Shown here: positions 32,577-42,258 of the stretch, piece after piece
Numbering within the stretch: the stretch's first letter is position 1
Layout of the letters: each line of letters opens with the position of its first letter
Assembly: GCA_016183765.1 (NCBI GenBank)
Contig: JACPEA010000008.1
Location: 36,962 to 100,961, forward strand
DNA: 64,000 nt
DNA from: Bacteroidota bacterium
GTDB taxonomy: Bacteria; Bacteroidota; Bacteroidia; Chitinophagales; Chitinophagaceae
Direction of reading: 5' to 3'
Program-made: the position numbers and the translations under genes
The notes under the pieces: model-generated
The model's input: only the letters and a program-made list of their open reading frames with translations
Database searches by the model: none
What the model was told of the DNA's origin: nothing

Positions 32577-34556
32577 CATTCGATATTCATCCGGTATCTT
32601 GATGGTGAATGTACTTCCTACGCCGGGTTCACTTTCAATGATCAGGTCTCCCCCGGCTTTATTCAGCAGGTCGCGGCATAACATCAGGCCAAAACCGCTG
32701 CCCTTTTCGTAAGAAGTACCGGTGGTATTGTAGTATTGTTTGGCATTTACTTTTTCGATCGCTTCTTTACTCATACCGATACCGTTGTCTTTCACGGTCA
32801 TGTACAGGAAATGATCGTCGCCGATACGGGAAGATATTTCGATGATACCGTTTTCGTTAGAGAACTTGATTGCATTACTGATCAGGTTACGGCAAACGAT
32901 CCGTATCATTTCCTTTTCTGTTACAATGGCCAGATCCTTATCAATCAGGTTATGTAGTTCTATCTTCTTTTTCAGCAAGGGCATACGGTGTTCCTCTTCC
33001 AGCAGTTTTACCAGTTGGTGCAGGCCCACTTTCACTTTATCATCGGGCTTACCATCCATTTGTCCTTTGATCCAGAACAGCAGGTTATCCAGCAGGGAAG
33101 TGGTGCCCAGGTACTGGGTTTCCAGCAGCTGCAACAGCCTGTCTGCTTCTTCGGCTGGCACCATTCCCTGGTTTACCAGGTTCAGTATCCCTTTGGTATT
33201 GACCAGGGGCGTGCGCAGGTCGTGCGAGATGATGGATAATAATTTGTTCTTTGTTTTGTTATCCGCTTCCAGCAGAAGGTTCTGGTGCAAAATCTCTTTG
33301 TTGAGCTGATCGAGTGAAGCCGAGTTCTTTTCGATGATCTCATTCTTCTGTTTCAATTCCTTGCCAAAAAAGCGTTGCCGCTGATAATTCACCAATGCAA
33401 GCACCGCCAATACCGCCACGATGATGAGGATAAACGTTCCTACGGTGATGATCAGCAGTTGTTCTTTCTGAACCTGTTTCTGTTTTTCCAGGTCCTTTTC
33501 CGCATTGGTATTCTTGGCATTCTGGTTCTTGATCACCTCAATATAGTTGAGCGCATACTCTTTCTGATTCTCGATCTGTTCCTTCAGGATATTCACCAAT
33601 GAGTCCTGCCATACAGAAGCCTGCATGATCTCCCCTTGCTGGCGGTATCCCTCAATCACTTTTAACGAGGCTTCGCGCATCAGGTTATAGGCGGAGATGT
33701 GGTAAGCATTGTTATAGGCTTCTTTTGCCAGGGTTATCGACTCATCTCTTTTTTGTTGTTGGTTACTGATGGAAGAAAGTTGCAACCCGTTCAAAGCCGC
33801 GCCAAACTTATCGTTCACTTCCTTGTCGATGGCGAGCGATTTCCGGTAATAGGTTTCAGCCATGGCAAAATTCCGGCGGCGTTCTTCTAATAGCCCAAGA
33901 TTATAATAGGCTTTCTTTTTTCCATACTGATGACCTATTTGGGTACTAATGTTCAAAGCCGTTGTAAAATCCTGTGCCGCCTCCGCAAACTTTTTCTGGT
34001 CCAGGTGAACCAGGCCGATACTGTTCCTCACATTGGCGATCTGGCGCGAATCTTTCATCCGGGTAAACACCGCAAGGGATTCATTGTACAGCAGGATGGC
34101 TTCTTCCGATTTACTGCCGGCGTACAGGGCCGTAGCGATCTCTTTATTGACTATTGCGATATTCAGGGTGTCTTTTAATCCCTGGAATATCTGTTTGGCC
34201 TTGTAGTAGGTGGAAAGCGCTTTTTCATCGTAGCCGTTCTGGTGGTAGATGCCCGCCTCATAAAAATAAGTTGTGGCAAGTCCTTTGGGATAATTGGCGG
34301 CCAGGGCCAGGTTCTCGGCATTGAACAGATTGTTCAGCGCTTTAGCTACATCAAACCGTTTCTGATCGAAGGCCAGTACATTCAGGGAATCCACTTTTTT
34401 CCTGTCGACAGCCAGCAGTTTGCTCTCATTACTCTCATTATCAGCGGCACGCAGGTCACCCGTATTAATGCCCACACATGAAACCAACAAAAACAGGTAT
34501 AAGAAAAAATTTCTGGTCACAGGTCTCACGAAATAGATAAAAAAGGAAGGTAACAT
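32562..34556 (-). CDS. TPR-containing sensor histidine kinase
   Basis: A 664-residue kinase from the ATG at 34556; a longer frame to 34613 would translate the upstream terminator and is rejected. Order: signal or anchor segment (FFLYLFLLVSCVGINTG), about six tetratricopeptide repeats, an HEXXH-free coiled segment, a membrane span (LLIITVGTFILIIVAVLAVL), then HisKA (SIISHDLRTPL, the phosphorylated His) and HATPase (NLISNAIKFSNENG, VKDNGIGMS, GSGFGLMLCRDLL). The TPR part would face the periplasm. No response regulator gene is next to it, so its partner is unknown. Its 3' end lies in a repeat. Confidence 0.9.
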   Translation of the reverse strand: MLPSFFIYFVRPVTRNFFLYLFLLVSCVGINTGDLRAADNESNESKLLAVDRKKVDSLNVLAFDQKRFDVAKALNNLFNAENLALAANYPKGLATTYFYEAGIYHQNGYDEKALSTYYKAKQIFQGLKDTLNIAIVNKEIATALYAGSKSEEAILLYNESLAVFTRMKDSRQIANVRNSIGLVHLDQKKFAEAAQDFTTALNISTQIGHQYGKKKAYYNLGLLEERRRNFAMAETYYRKSLAIDKEVNDKFGAALNGLQLSSISNQQQKRDESITLAKEAYNNAYHISAYNLMREASLKVIEGYRQQGEIMQASVWQDSLVNILKEQIENQKEYALNYIEVIKNQNAKNTNAEKDLEKQKQVQKEQLLIITVGTFILIIVAVLAVLALVNYQRQRFFGKELKQKNEIIEKNSASLDQLNKEILHQNLLLEADNKTKNKLLSIISHDLRTPLVNTKGILNLVNQGMVPAEEADRLLQLLETQYLGTTSLLDNLLFWIKGQMDGKPDDKVKVGLHQLVKLLEEEHRMPLLKKKIELHNLIDKDLAIVTEKEMIRIVCRNLISNAIKFSNENGIIEISSRIGDDHFLYMTVKDNGIGMSKEAIEKVNAKQYYNTTGTSYEKGSGFGLMLCRDLLNKAGGDLIIESEPGVGSTFTIKIPDEYRMMNKE

Positions 34557-34577
34557 AAAATACGCAATTACAGTATC

Positions 34578-34605
34578 AAAGAAGCCCTCCTGGGAGGGCT
34601 TCTTT
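34578..34605 (-). terminator. Terminator after the acyl-CoA dehydrogenase gene
   Basis: A perfect 13-bp stem (34578-34590 with 34593-34605) with a 2-nt loop. It separates the dehydrogenase from the kinase gene read in the same direction. Confidence 0.85.
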
Positions 34606-34629
34606 ATAAGCAAGCAATCGAAAAGAGAC

Positions 34630-35772
34630 TTAATCCTGCAGGACTTCGCGTGAGATCACCAGTTTCTGTATCTCAGAAGTTCCTTCTCCAATAGTACACA
34701 ATTTTGCGTCACGATAGTATTTCTCCACCGGAAAATCTTTGGTATATCCATATCCCCCGAATATCTGAACGGCTTCATTGGCTGTTTTAACGGCCACTTC
34801 ACTGGCATAATACTTGGCCATAGCGCTTTGTTTGGTCACTTTCTGTCCCCGGTTCTTCAGGTCGCAGCTTTGCCAGATCAGCAGGTCTGCGGCGGCAATT
34901 TCGGTGGCCATATCGGCCAGTTTAAAGCTGATGCCCTGGAAACTGGCAATGGGTTTATCGAACTGGTACCGTTCCTGCGCATATTGCAGGGCGGCTTCAT
35001 AAGCGCCTTTGGCGATACCTGCGGCAAGTGCGGCAATGGATATCCTTCCCCCATCCAGTATTTTCATGGCCTGGCGGAATCCATCCCCTATTTCACCCAG
35101 CCGGTTGGCATCGGGGATACGGCAGTTATCAAAGATCATTTCAGCCGTTTCACTGGCGCGCATGCCCAGTTTGTTCTCTTTTTTACCGGCGCTGAAACCC
35201 GCCGTTCCGCGCTGAACCACAAAAGCAGTGGAATTACCGCTGGTCCTGGGTTCGCCGGTACGGCAGATCACCACGGCCAGATCACCGCTTTTACCATGCG
35301 TGATCCAGCTCTTGGTTCCATTCAGGATCCAGGAATCACCGTCTTTTACAGCGGTGGTCTTCATATTACCCGCATCGCTGCCGGTATTGGGCTCGGTGAG
35401 TCCCCAGGCCCCAAGCCATTCGGCAGTGGCCAGTTTGGGCAGCCATTGCTGTTTCTGCTGCCCGTTTCCGAAAGAAAGGATATGGTTGGTACAAAGCGAA
35501 TTATGTGCGGCCACGCTCAACCCAATGGATCCACAGACCCGGGCAATTTCCTGGATGATGGCATTGTATTCAAAATACCCCAGTCCGGCCCCGCCGTACT
35601 CTTCGGGAACCAATACACCCATCATACCCAGTTTACCCAACTCCTTGAACAGTTCCAGGGGGAATACCTGCGCCTCATCCCACTCCATAACATGTGGTTT
35701 GATGTACTGCTGGGCAAATTCGCGGGCAGTCTGAGCTACCTGGCTGGTAATTTCATCGGGTTGCAAATTCAT
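34630..35772 (-). CDS. Acyl-CoA dehydrogenase (short/medium-chain type)
   Basis: A 380-residue flavoenzyme from the ATG at 35772. It introduces the alpha-beta double bond in acyl-CoA. The usual blocks are present: [19 protein letters not shown] (FAD/substrate), [30 protein letters not shown] and, at the end, [16 protein letters not shown], whose first Glu is the expected catalytic base. Size is standard. It has its own terminator. Chain-length preference cannot be told. Confidence 0.94.
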   Translation of the reverse strand: MNLQPDEITSQVAQTAREFAQQYIKPHVMEWDEAQVFPLELFKELGKLGMMGVLVPEEYGGAGLGYFEYNAIIQEIARVCGSIGLSVAAHNSLCTNHILSFGNGQQKQQWLPKLATAEWLGAWGLTEPNTGSDAGNMKTTAVKDGDSWILNGTKSWITHGKSGDLAVVICRTGEPRTSGNSTAFVVQRGTAGFSAGKKENKLGMRASETAEMIFDNCRIPDANRLGEIGDGFRQAMKILDGGRISIAALAAGIAKGAYEAALQYAQERYQFDKPIASFQGISFKLADMATEIAAADLLIWQSCDLKNRGQKVTKQSAMAKYYASEVAVKTANEAVQIFGGYGYTKDFPVEKYYRDAKLCTIGEGTSEIQKLVISREVLQD

Positions 35773-35918
35773 GTATACCGGGTTTATATAGACGGAGGCT
35801 GCCAGAGAAACAAGCAATCGTTATCCGGCAACCTCCTGAAAACAAACGACCGTTTGTTAGTTTTCGATGCAAATGTAGGGCTATTTCTTTCACAGCCAAA
35901 TAGTATTTATCGCTACAG

Positions 35919-36818
35919 TCATTTAACATACACCTGGGGCTCAATGAGCCGGAAAAGGGAATCGGACAATACCACGATCTTTTTCAGATCGGTCACCGCC
36001 CGAAAAGGCCCATATTGTTTCCGGTACACCACGATGGACCTGGCAATGGCTTCCGGGATACCTGTTTGCCCGCTCAGCTGCCGGGCAGAAACGGTATTCA
36101 GATCAAGTCCTACGGCGGCAGGCGCCACTGCATCCAGGCGCAGCAACGGCAGGATCCGGTCAAAGACCGAGTCGCGGATACCATAGGTCTTACCCACCTG
36201 TTCCACCGATGTGAATCCCCCCAGTTTATCCCGGTACCTGACGATCCGGCTGGCCAGCACTTCACCGATGCCCGGCAATGCCTGCCAGTCTTCTACGGTA
36301 GCCTCATTGACAGATACCCGGTCCGGCACGGGCCGAACCCTGCTCAACCGTTCTGCTTTTACATCGGCTATCCGGGGGTATTCACCATCCGGTATCCGTA
36401 CATAGGGTATCAGCCTGTCGGCATCAGTGGCAGCCAGGCCCCATATTTTACGAAGGTCTTCTGCCCGGCGAAACCTGCCGCCCTTATTCCGGAAACGAAG
36501 GATGGTAAGAGCCGTCCGCTCCCGGATACCCAGTTGCTGCCAACCTGCTGCAGAAAGAGTATTGGGATCGAACACAAATAGCCGGGAAGGTATTTTATTT
36601 TCTTCACCAATCTCTCCTTCTTTGCGGGGTGACCTTTCGGCAGCTGATGGCGGCCTGCCCAGGTATAACTCCAGCTCCCGGGTATCGACCGGTGGAAGCT
36701 GTTCGGGTGAATACAAATAGGGCGCCGCGATAAACAGGCCCATCAGTACCAGCAATATTCCTATCGCCGTTCTTTCTTTACGGGTAAAACTCAGGTATTC
36801 TTTTACGATCCTTTTCAT
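35919..36818 (-). CDS. Membrane-anchored helix-hairpin-helix protein (ComEA-like)
   Basis: A 299-residue protein from the ATG at 36818. One N-terminal hydrophobic segment (TAIGILLVLMGLFIAAPYL) is followed by several helix-hairpin-helix motifs: FDPNTLSAAGWQQLGI, VNEATVEDWQALPGIGEVLA (the clearest, around residue 175) and LDLNTVSARQLSGQTGIPEA. HhH domains bind DNA backbone, and ComEA-type proteins act in DNA uptake, but in Bacteroidetes this long form has no established role. It starts 33 bp before the end of the MBL gene read in the same direction. Confidence 0.86.
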   Translation of the reverse strand: MKRIVKEYLSFTRKERTAIGILLVLMGLFIAAPYLYSPEQLPPVDTRELELYLGRPPSAAERSPRKEGEIGEENKIPSRLFVFDPNTLSAAGWQQLGIRERTALTILRFRNKGGRFRRAEDLRKIWGLAATDADRLIPYVRIPDGEYPRIADVKAERLSRVRPVPDRVSVNEATVEDWQALPGIGEVLASRIVRYRDKLGGFTSVEQVGKTYGIRDSVFDRILPLLRLDAVAPAAVGLDLNTVSARQLSGQTGIPEAIARSIVVYRKQYGPFRAVTDLKKIVVLSDSLFRLIEPQVYVK

Positions 36819-36851
36819 AACGAAACATTTGGGTCCCGTTTTCAAAGGAGG

Positions 36852-37628
36852 TTACAGTTGCAGGGTCAGTCCATCATGCGCCAGGCGGATATGCCGGGGC
36901 AATTCGCGGTTCACTTCTTCGTGTTTACCCAACTGGTGACTGATATGCGTGAAATACACTTCCGGCACTTCCAGTTCCAGGGCCAGCGCCACCGCTTCAG
37001 ACAGGGTGAAATGCGAGATATGGGCCTCACGCCGCAATGCATTCAGCACCAGCACCCGGGATCCGCGGATCTTATCCTTTTCCGCCTCTTCAATCTTGTT
37101 GGCATCGGTAATATAGGTGAAGTCGCCAAAGCGGTACCCGAACACCGGCATCTTATGGTGTATCACCTGTATGGGCTGTACCGGTATATCGCCCACAAGG
37201 AAAGGGTGTTCATCAATGGTGATCAGGTTCAGTTCAGGTACACCGGGGTACTTGGTATCAGTGAAAGCATAATAGAAATCGCGGCGAACGGCCTCCTCGG
37301 TCAATGAGTTGGCATAAATATTCATCGCTTTTTTGCTGGTGAAATTGTAGGCGCGGATATCATCAAGGCCCGCCATATGGTCTTTGTGTGGATGTGTGTA
37401 CACAACCGCATCAAGGTGATGGGTATGCGTGCGCAGCATCTGGTAACGGAAATCGGGCGTAGTATCCACCACCAGCGTGGTGTTGGCGGATTGTACCAGG
37501 ATACTGCTGCGGAGACGGTTATCATTGGGGTCGGGTGAACTGCATACCTCGCAGTAACAACCGATCATGGGCACACCCGAACTGGTGCCGGTGCCAAGAA
37601 ATGTTATGGTAAGGCCTGGATAACTCAC
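36852..37628 (-). CDS. Metallo-beta-lactamase-fold hydrolase (PhnP-like)
   Basis: A 258-residue MBL-fold protein. The N-terminus TITFLGTGTSSGVPMIGC and the metal motif THPHKDHMAGLDD (around residue 77; HxHxDH), followed by ALRREAHISHFTLSEAVALA and FTHISHQLGKHEEV, match phosphoribosyl cyclic phosphate phosphodiesterase-like enzymes. Those cleave cyclic phosphate diesters; no phosphonate genes are nearby, so the substrate may differ. It is in a minus-strand run with the HhH gene downstream. Confidence 0.87.
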   Translation of the reverse strand: MSYPGLTITFLGTGTSSGVPMIGCYCEVCSSPDPNDNRLRSSILVQSANTTLVVDTTPDFRYQMLRTHTHHLDAVVYTHPHKDHMAGLDDIRAYNFTSKKAMNIYANSLTEEAVRRDFYYAFTDTKYPGVPELNLITIDEHPFLVGDIPVQPIQVIHHKMPVFGYRFGDFTYITDANKIEEAEKDKIRGSRVLVLNALRREAHISHFTLSEAVALALELEVPEVYFTHISHQLGKHEEVNRELPRHIRLAHDGLTLQL

Positions 37629-37680
37629 TTGTCAAATCTAAGCCAAATAGCAGAAGCAGAAACAAGTATTAACCGCAAAA

Positions 37681-37953
37681 TCAGGCTTCGGTAGCCGATT
37701 TTTTGACTACTTCCTCGTATAATTTTTGCGATTCGTGGGTGAGCTTATCAAAGTCAACCGGCACCTGCGGGATGAGTTCCATGAGGGTATTGATACGGCC
37801 TTCCACGCTCAGGAACTTATTCAGTACCACGATCTTTCTTGCTTCCAGCAAACACCAGCCACTCTGGAAAGTACCCCGCTCATAACGAACCACATACCCA
37901 CTTTCCGCAAGGATATTACCCAGTTTATCTAAGGTTGTTTGTGTATACTTCAT
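37681..37953 (-). CDS. Conserved hypothetical, 90 residues
   Basis: A small soluble protein with no signal or membrane segment. YVVRYERGTFQSGWCLLEAR followed by KIVVLNKFLSVEGRINTLME suggests one compact alpha/beta domain. I have seen this pattern as a conserved hypothetical of Bacteroidetes, without function. It is read in the same direction as the MBL gene, 52 bp upstream of it. Confidence 0.78.
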   Translation of the reverse strand: MKYTQTTLDKLGNILAESGYVVRYERGTFQSGWCLLEARKIVVLNKFLSVEGRINTLMELIPQVPVDFDKLTHESQKLYEEVVKKSATEA

Positions 37954-38067
37954 AATCGATCCCCGACCCCCTAAAGGAGGGACCGGAACGCTTCAAATTT
38001 AGGATAGTACGGTGTTTCAGTCATGGCCAGTTATCCACATGCCCGGAAGGGTTTTGTGTCAGCCCTA

Positions 38068-39630
38068 TCAGAGGCTCTTACTCGCCATCTTCACAATCGG
38101 CACGATCATCTCTTCCAGGCTCACCCCCCCGTGCTGGAAAGTGTTGCGGTAATAGTTTACGTAGTGATTGTAATTATTGGGGTAACAGAGAAAACCGTCC
38201 TCACGGGCAAAAATAAAGGAGGAATTCACATTGGGAACGGGTAAACCAGCTTCTTTCGGGTCTTTAAAAGCCAGTACATCGCGCGCTTCATAATTCAGGT
38301 TACGGCCATGTTTATAGCGCAGGTTGGCGGTGGTCTGTTTATCACCGATCACTTTATGCGGCGTATTCACCCGTACACTGCCATGGTCTGTTGCCAGTAC
38401 CAGTTTCACTTTCTTATCGGCTATCTTTTTCAGCGCCTGGTGCAGCGGACTGTGCTCGAACCAGCTGCGGGTGATACTGCGGTAACTGGCTTCATCGCTG
38501 GCGAGTTCCTTCAGTACTTCCATTTCGGTACGGGCGTGACTGAGCATGTCCACAAAATTGTACACGATAATATTCAGGTCGTTCTGCAGCAGGTTATGGA
38601 TATTGCTCACCAGTTGCTGCCCGTCGTTATGGTTCACGATCTTGTTATAACTGAAACGTACGTCTTCTTTCTTCAGCCGCTTCAGCTGTGCTTTGAAGAA
38701 CTCCTCTTCAAACAGGTTCTTACCCCCTTCTTCGTCATCGTTCTTCCATTGCTGGGGAAATTGTTTTTCGATTTCTACAGGTAAAAGCCCGGCAAATATG
38801 GCATTACGGCAATACTGCGTGGCCGTTGGCAGAATGGAATAGAATGTCTCTTCCTCCAGTATGCGGAAACTTTCTGCGAAAATAGGCTGTATGGCTTTCC
38901 ACTGGTCGTAGCGCAGGTTATCGATCAGTATAAAAAATACAGGGATGCCTTTTTCCAGGTGTGGTAACACTTTGAACTGGAAAAGGTGATTACTCATGAT
39001 CGGCGCCGAGAAGCTTTTGGGATCGAGCCAGGAACTATAGTTCCTGCTCACGAATTTGCAGAACTCGGTATTGGCTTCCTGCTTCTGCGTATAAAAAACC
39101 TCGCGCATTTCAGGGCTGTCACTTTTCTCCATTTCCAGCTCCCAGTATACCAGTTTTTTATACAGTTCCATCCACTCGTTGTAATCGGGGTTATTGTTCA
39201 AAGCCATGAACAGTTCGCGGAACTGCTGTTGGTAAGCGGTAGTGGTTTTTTCGGCCACCAGCCGTTTGTTGTCGATAATCTTTTTCAGCGATAACAATAC
39301 CTGGTTAGGGTTCACCGGTTTGATGAGATAGTCTGTAATCTGGCTGCCGATGGCATCATCCATCAGGTTCTCCGTTTCGTTCTTGGTGATCAGCACAACG
39401 GGGATCTGTGCATTGGCCTCTTTGATGCGTGCCAGGGTCTCCAGCCCGGTGATGCCGGGCATGGTCTCGTCCATCAGCACCACATCCACCGGTTCGGTCT
39501 TCAGGTATTCGATGGCATCAAAACCATTGGAAAAAGTAATGACTTCATATCCCTTGTGCTCCAGGAAAAGCTTTTGCGATTGCAGGCTTTCCATCTCATC
39601 ATCCACCCATACTATTTTTGGTGCAGCCAT
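38068..39630 (-). CDS. porX: PorX-type response regulator with PglZ domain
   Basis: A 520-residue protein. Residues 1-120 form a receiver domain: WVDDEMESL (acidic pocket), LMDETMPGITGLE (phospho-Asp) and YLIKPVNP (Lys). From about residue 200 follows an alkaline-phosphatase-superfamily PglZ domain, with FILIDNLRYDQW (the metal-binding Asp and neighbours), YSILPTATQYCRNAIF and ATDHGSVRVNTPHK. This architecture defines PorX, regulator of type IX secretion and gliding in Bacteroidetes, and a phosphodiesterase on cyclic oligonucleotides in recent work. Its kinase partner PorY is not in the window. It stands alone. Confidence 0.92.
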   Translation of the reverse strand: MAAPKIVWVDDEMESLQSQKLFLEHKGYEVITFSNGFDAIEYLKTEPVDVVLMDETMPGITGLETLARIKEANAQIPVVLITKNETENLMDDAIGSQITDYLIKPVNPNQVLLSLKKIIDNKRLVAEKTTTAYQQQFRELFMALNNNPDYNEWMELYKKLVYWELEMEKSDSPEMREVFYTQKQEANTEFCKFVSRNYSSWLDPKSFSAPIMSNHLFQFKVLPHLEKGIPVFFILIDNLRYDQWKAIQPIFAESFRILEEETFYSILPTATQYCRNAIFAGLLPVEIEKQFPQQWKNDDEEGGKNLFEEEFFKAQLKRLKKEDVRFSYNKIVNHNDGQQLVSNIHNLLQNDLNIIVYNFVDMLSHARTEMEVLKELASDEASYRSITRSWFEHSPLHQALKKIADKKVKLVLATDHGSVRVNTPHKVIGDKQTTANLRYKHGRNLNYEARDVLAFKDPKEAGLPVPNVNSSFIFAREDGFLCYPNNYNHYVNYYRNTFQHGGVSLEEMIVPIVKMASKSL

Positions 39631-39842
39631 GTTATTGGTTTGGGGTTGCGTGGGTTATCCTGAACGGCAACCTTTTATTAAAATTAAGGAACCTGGGTAG
39701 AAATGGCGGCGATAACGTAAGGGTTTATGGGTTACAGGCTGTTAAAAGAATGCGGTAAATCTATTTCATTCCGGCTATCGGATTTCTTATTTGTACTTTT
39801 GTCGACCTGCCCCGGCGGCGATTTAACAATTCAACAACAGGC

Positions 39843-41057
39843 ATGCAGCCCATCAAACGAAAAATCATCAACGATCCGGTGTATGGTTTCATTACCGTGA
39901 ACCATCCCCTGATCTTTTCCATTATTGCCCATCCCTATTACCAGCGGCTCCGTCGCATACAGCAGATGGCCATGGCGCAGATGGTATATCCCGGCGCCGT
40001 ACATACCCGCTTACACCATTCACTGGGCGCCTATCACCTGATGTGTAATGCGGTGGTGGAACTGAGGGGCAAGGGTGTTGAGATTACAACAGAGGAAGAG
40101 ATCGCCGTAAAAGCCGCCATCCTGCTGCATGATATCGGCCATGGGCCTTTCTCACATGCGCTGGAACATGTACTGGTAAAAGGAGTACACCATGAACAGC
40201 TTTCCTTGCAGATCATGCACCGGATGAATGAGGAACTGGACGGACAGTTAACCCTGGCCATACAGATCTTCACCGACCAATACCACAAACCTTTCCTGCA
40301 CCAGCTCATCAGTGGCCAGCTGGATGTGGACCGGATGGACTACCTGAGCCGCGACAGCTTTTATTCCGGCGTGAGTGAAGGAGTGATCGGTTATGACCGC
40401 ATCCTGAAAATGCTGGTGGTGCACGAGGATCAACTACTGGTAGAGGAAAAAGGTATCTACAGTGTTGAAAAATTCCTGGTGGCCAGGCGCCAGATGTACT
40501 GGCAGGTGTACCTGCACAAGACCGTACTGGCAGCCGAAAAAATGCTGGTGAAAATACTGGAACGTGTCAGGAACATCTATTCACCTGCCGATCAGCAGCT
40601 GGTCACTTTGTCTGAGCTCGATTTTTTCCTCGGAAGTTTTGATGGCAACATGAACACCGCCGCACTGGAAAGATTCTGTGCCATCGACGACCATGATGTG
40701 ATGCATGCGGTAAAACGCTGGTCCAAACACAAAGACCCCGTATTATCCCTGCTTTGCCGCCGTTTGCTGAACCGGGAACTTTATAAAGTACGGATCCAGT
40801 CAGAACCTTTTGATCCGGTTTATATGGCAGACAAAAAGAGATCCGTAGAAAACCAGTTCGGTATAAATACAATAGAAGCCGAATATCTCTGTTTTAACGG
40901 GGAAGCGTCCAATACACTCTACCAGACCAAAGACGAGCGGATCAATATCCTGTTCAAGGATGGTTCTGTGAAAGACATCTCGCAGATTGATAATGCATTA
41001 ATTCACCAAAACCTTTCTGCCCCGGTCAAAAAATTTTACATTTGTTTATTGACGTAG
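39843..41057 (+). CDS. HD-domain phosphohydrolase (dNTPase/SAMHD1-like)
   Basis: A 404-residue protein with the HD metal ligands: HTRLHHSLGAYHL (His), ILLHDIGHGPFSHALEH (HD) and, further on, QLDVDRMDYLSRDS (Asp). It looks like a SAMHD1-type HD protein of Bacteroidetes, which hydrolyses dNTPs or related phosphates. No N-terminal regulatory domain is seen. It lies just upstream of the lipid A genes, 39 bp before lpxD, and may be co-transcribed with them. Confidence 0.88.
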   Translation: MQPIKRKIINDPVYGFITVNHPLIFSIIAHPYYQRLRRIQQMAMAQMVYPGAVHTRLHHSLGAYHLMCNAVVELRGKGVEITTEEEIAVKAAILLHDIGHGPFSHALEHVLVKGVHHEQLSLQIMHRMNEELDGQLTLAIQIFTDQYHKPFLHQLISGQLDVDRMDYLSRDSFYSGVSEGVIGYDRILKMLVVHEDQLLVEEKGIYSVEKFLVARRQMYWQVYLHKTVLAAEKMLVKILERVRNIYSPADQQLVTLSELDFFLGSFDGNMNTAALERFCAIDDHDVMHAVKRWSKHKDPVLSLLCRRLLNRELYKVRIQSEPFDPVYMADKKRSVENQFGINTIEAEYLCFNGEASNTLYQTKDERINILFKDGSVKDISQIDNALIHQNLSAPVKKFYICLLT

Positions 41058-41096
41058 CCCTTGGTGGGTTATGAACCTGAACCTAAACCCCTTTTT

Positions 41097-42149
41097 ATGC
41101 AATTTACTGCCGCACAAATCGCCATGTTGGTCAATGGCAAACTGGAAGGCAACGCTGCCACAGCAGTGGCTTCTTTTGGTAAGATCGAAGAAGCAAAAAA
41201 GGGGCAATTATCTTTTCTCGCCAATCCCAAATACGAGGAATACCTGTACCAGACCCAGGCATCGATCGTGATCATCAATGATTCACTGGAACTGAAACAG
41301 GCGGTTGACGCCGCTTTGATACGTGTACCGGATGCCTATACAGCTTTTGCCACCCTGCTGGCCAAGTACCAGGAGCTGAAGACCCAACAATTGACCGGCA
41401 TTCAGCAACCCAGCTTCATAGCTTCCAGCGCTAAACTTGGCGAACATGTATTTGTGGGCGCTTTTGCCTATATCGGGGAGCATGTGACCATTGGGAACCA
41501 TGTAAAGATCTTTCCCGGCGTGGTATTGGGCGATCATGTGACCGTTGGGGATAACAGCATCCTGCATGCCGGGGTAAAAATATATGTAGACTGCGTAGTG
41601 GGTAAAAACGTGATCATCCATGCCGGAACCGTTGTGGGCAGTGATGGTTTTGGTTATGCCCCCCAGCCCGACGGCAGTTACCAGAAAGTACCCCAGATCG
41701 GGAACGTGGTGATAGAGGATTTTGTAGAGATCGGCGCTAATACCACCATCGACCGGGCCACCATGGGTTCTACCATCATCCGCAAAGGGGTAAAACTGGA
41801 TAACCTGATCCAGATTGCCCATAATGTTGAGATCGGGGAAAATACCGTGATCGCCGCCCAAAGTGGGGTCAGCGGCAGTACCAAAGTGGGTAAAAATGTG
41901 GTCATGGGCGGCCAGGTAGGCACCGTGGGCCATATTACCATTGCCGATGGCTCAAAATTCAACGGGCAAACAGGGGTAAATAAATCCTTAAAAGAGCCTA
42001 ATAAAGCCTATACAGGCAGCCCGGCCATCGAATTTGCGCAATCCATGCGTCTCCAGATCATGACCCGTAACCTGCCCGAACTGGAAAAAAGGATCAAAGA
42101 ACTGGAAAAAATGATGGAACAGCTCCTTGCTGAAAGGGTAAATGACTGA
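41097..42149 (+). CDS. lpxD: UDP-3-O-(3-hydroxyacyl)glucosamine N-acyltransferase
   Basis: A 350-residue enzyme from the ATG at 41097 (MQFTAAQIAMLVNGKLEG, the usual uridine-binding N-terminal domain). Residues about 110-310 are hexapeptide repeats forming a left-handed beta-helix, with the catalytic His in NLIQIAHNVEIGEN (around residue 244) and a C-terminal helix (ELEKRIKELEKMMEQL). It adds the second acyl chain in lipid A synthesis. It is followed by lpxC-fabZ and lpxA on the same strand. Confidence 0.95.
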   Translation: MQFTAAQIAMLVNGKLEGNAATAVASFGKIEEAKKGQLSFLANPKYEEYLYQTQASIVIINDSLELKQAVDAALIRVPDAYTAFATLLAKYQELKTQQLTGIQQPSFIASSAKLGEHVFVGAFAYIGEHVTIGNHVKIFPGVVLGDHVTVGDNSILHAGVKIYVDCVVGKNVIIHAGTVVGSDGFGYAPQPDGSYQKVPQIGNVVIEDFVEIGANTTIDRATMGSTIIRKGVKLDNLIQIAHNVEIGENTVIAAQSGVSGSTKVGKNVVMGGQVGTVGHITIADGSKFNGQTGVNKSLKEPNKAYTGSPAIEFAQSMRLQIMTRNLPELEKRIKELEKMMEQLLAERVND

Positions 42150-42258
42150 TAAAAGCAGATAAACCATCCTGAAATCTTATTTTTGTCCGCTATTCATCAT
42201 TCCATAATCTGGCAGGCCCCCCTGTCTGTTCATGGTTTATTTAAATAAGTACCCAAGA

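Noticed and set aside
34557..34613. N-terminal extension of the histidine kinase
   Set aside because: These codons translate the terminator hairpin of the upstream dehydrogenase gene and precede the natural membrane start.
34828..36186. 452-codon plus-strand ORF
   Set aside because: It is antisense to acyl-CoA dehydrogenase and the HhH protein, both of which have clear family motifs; it is a composition artefact of the opposite strand.
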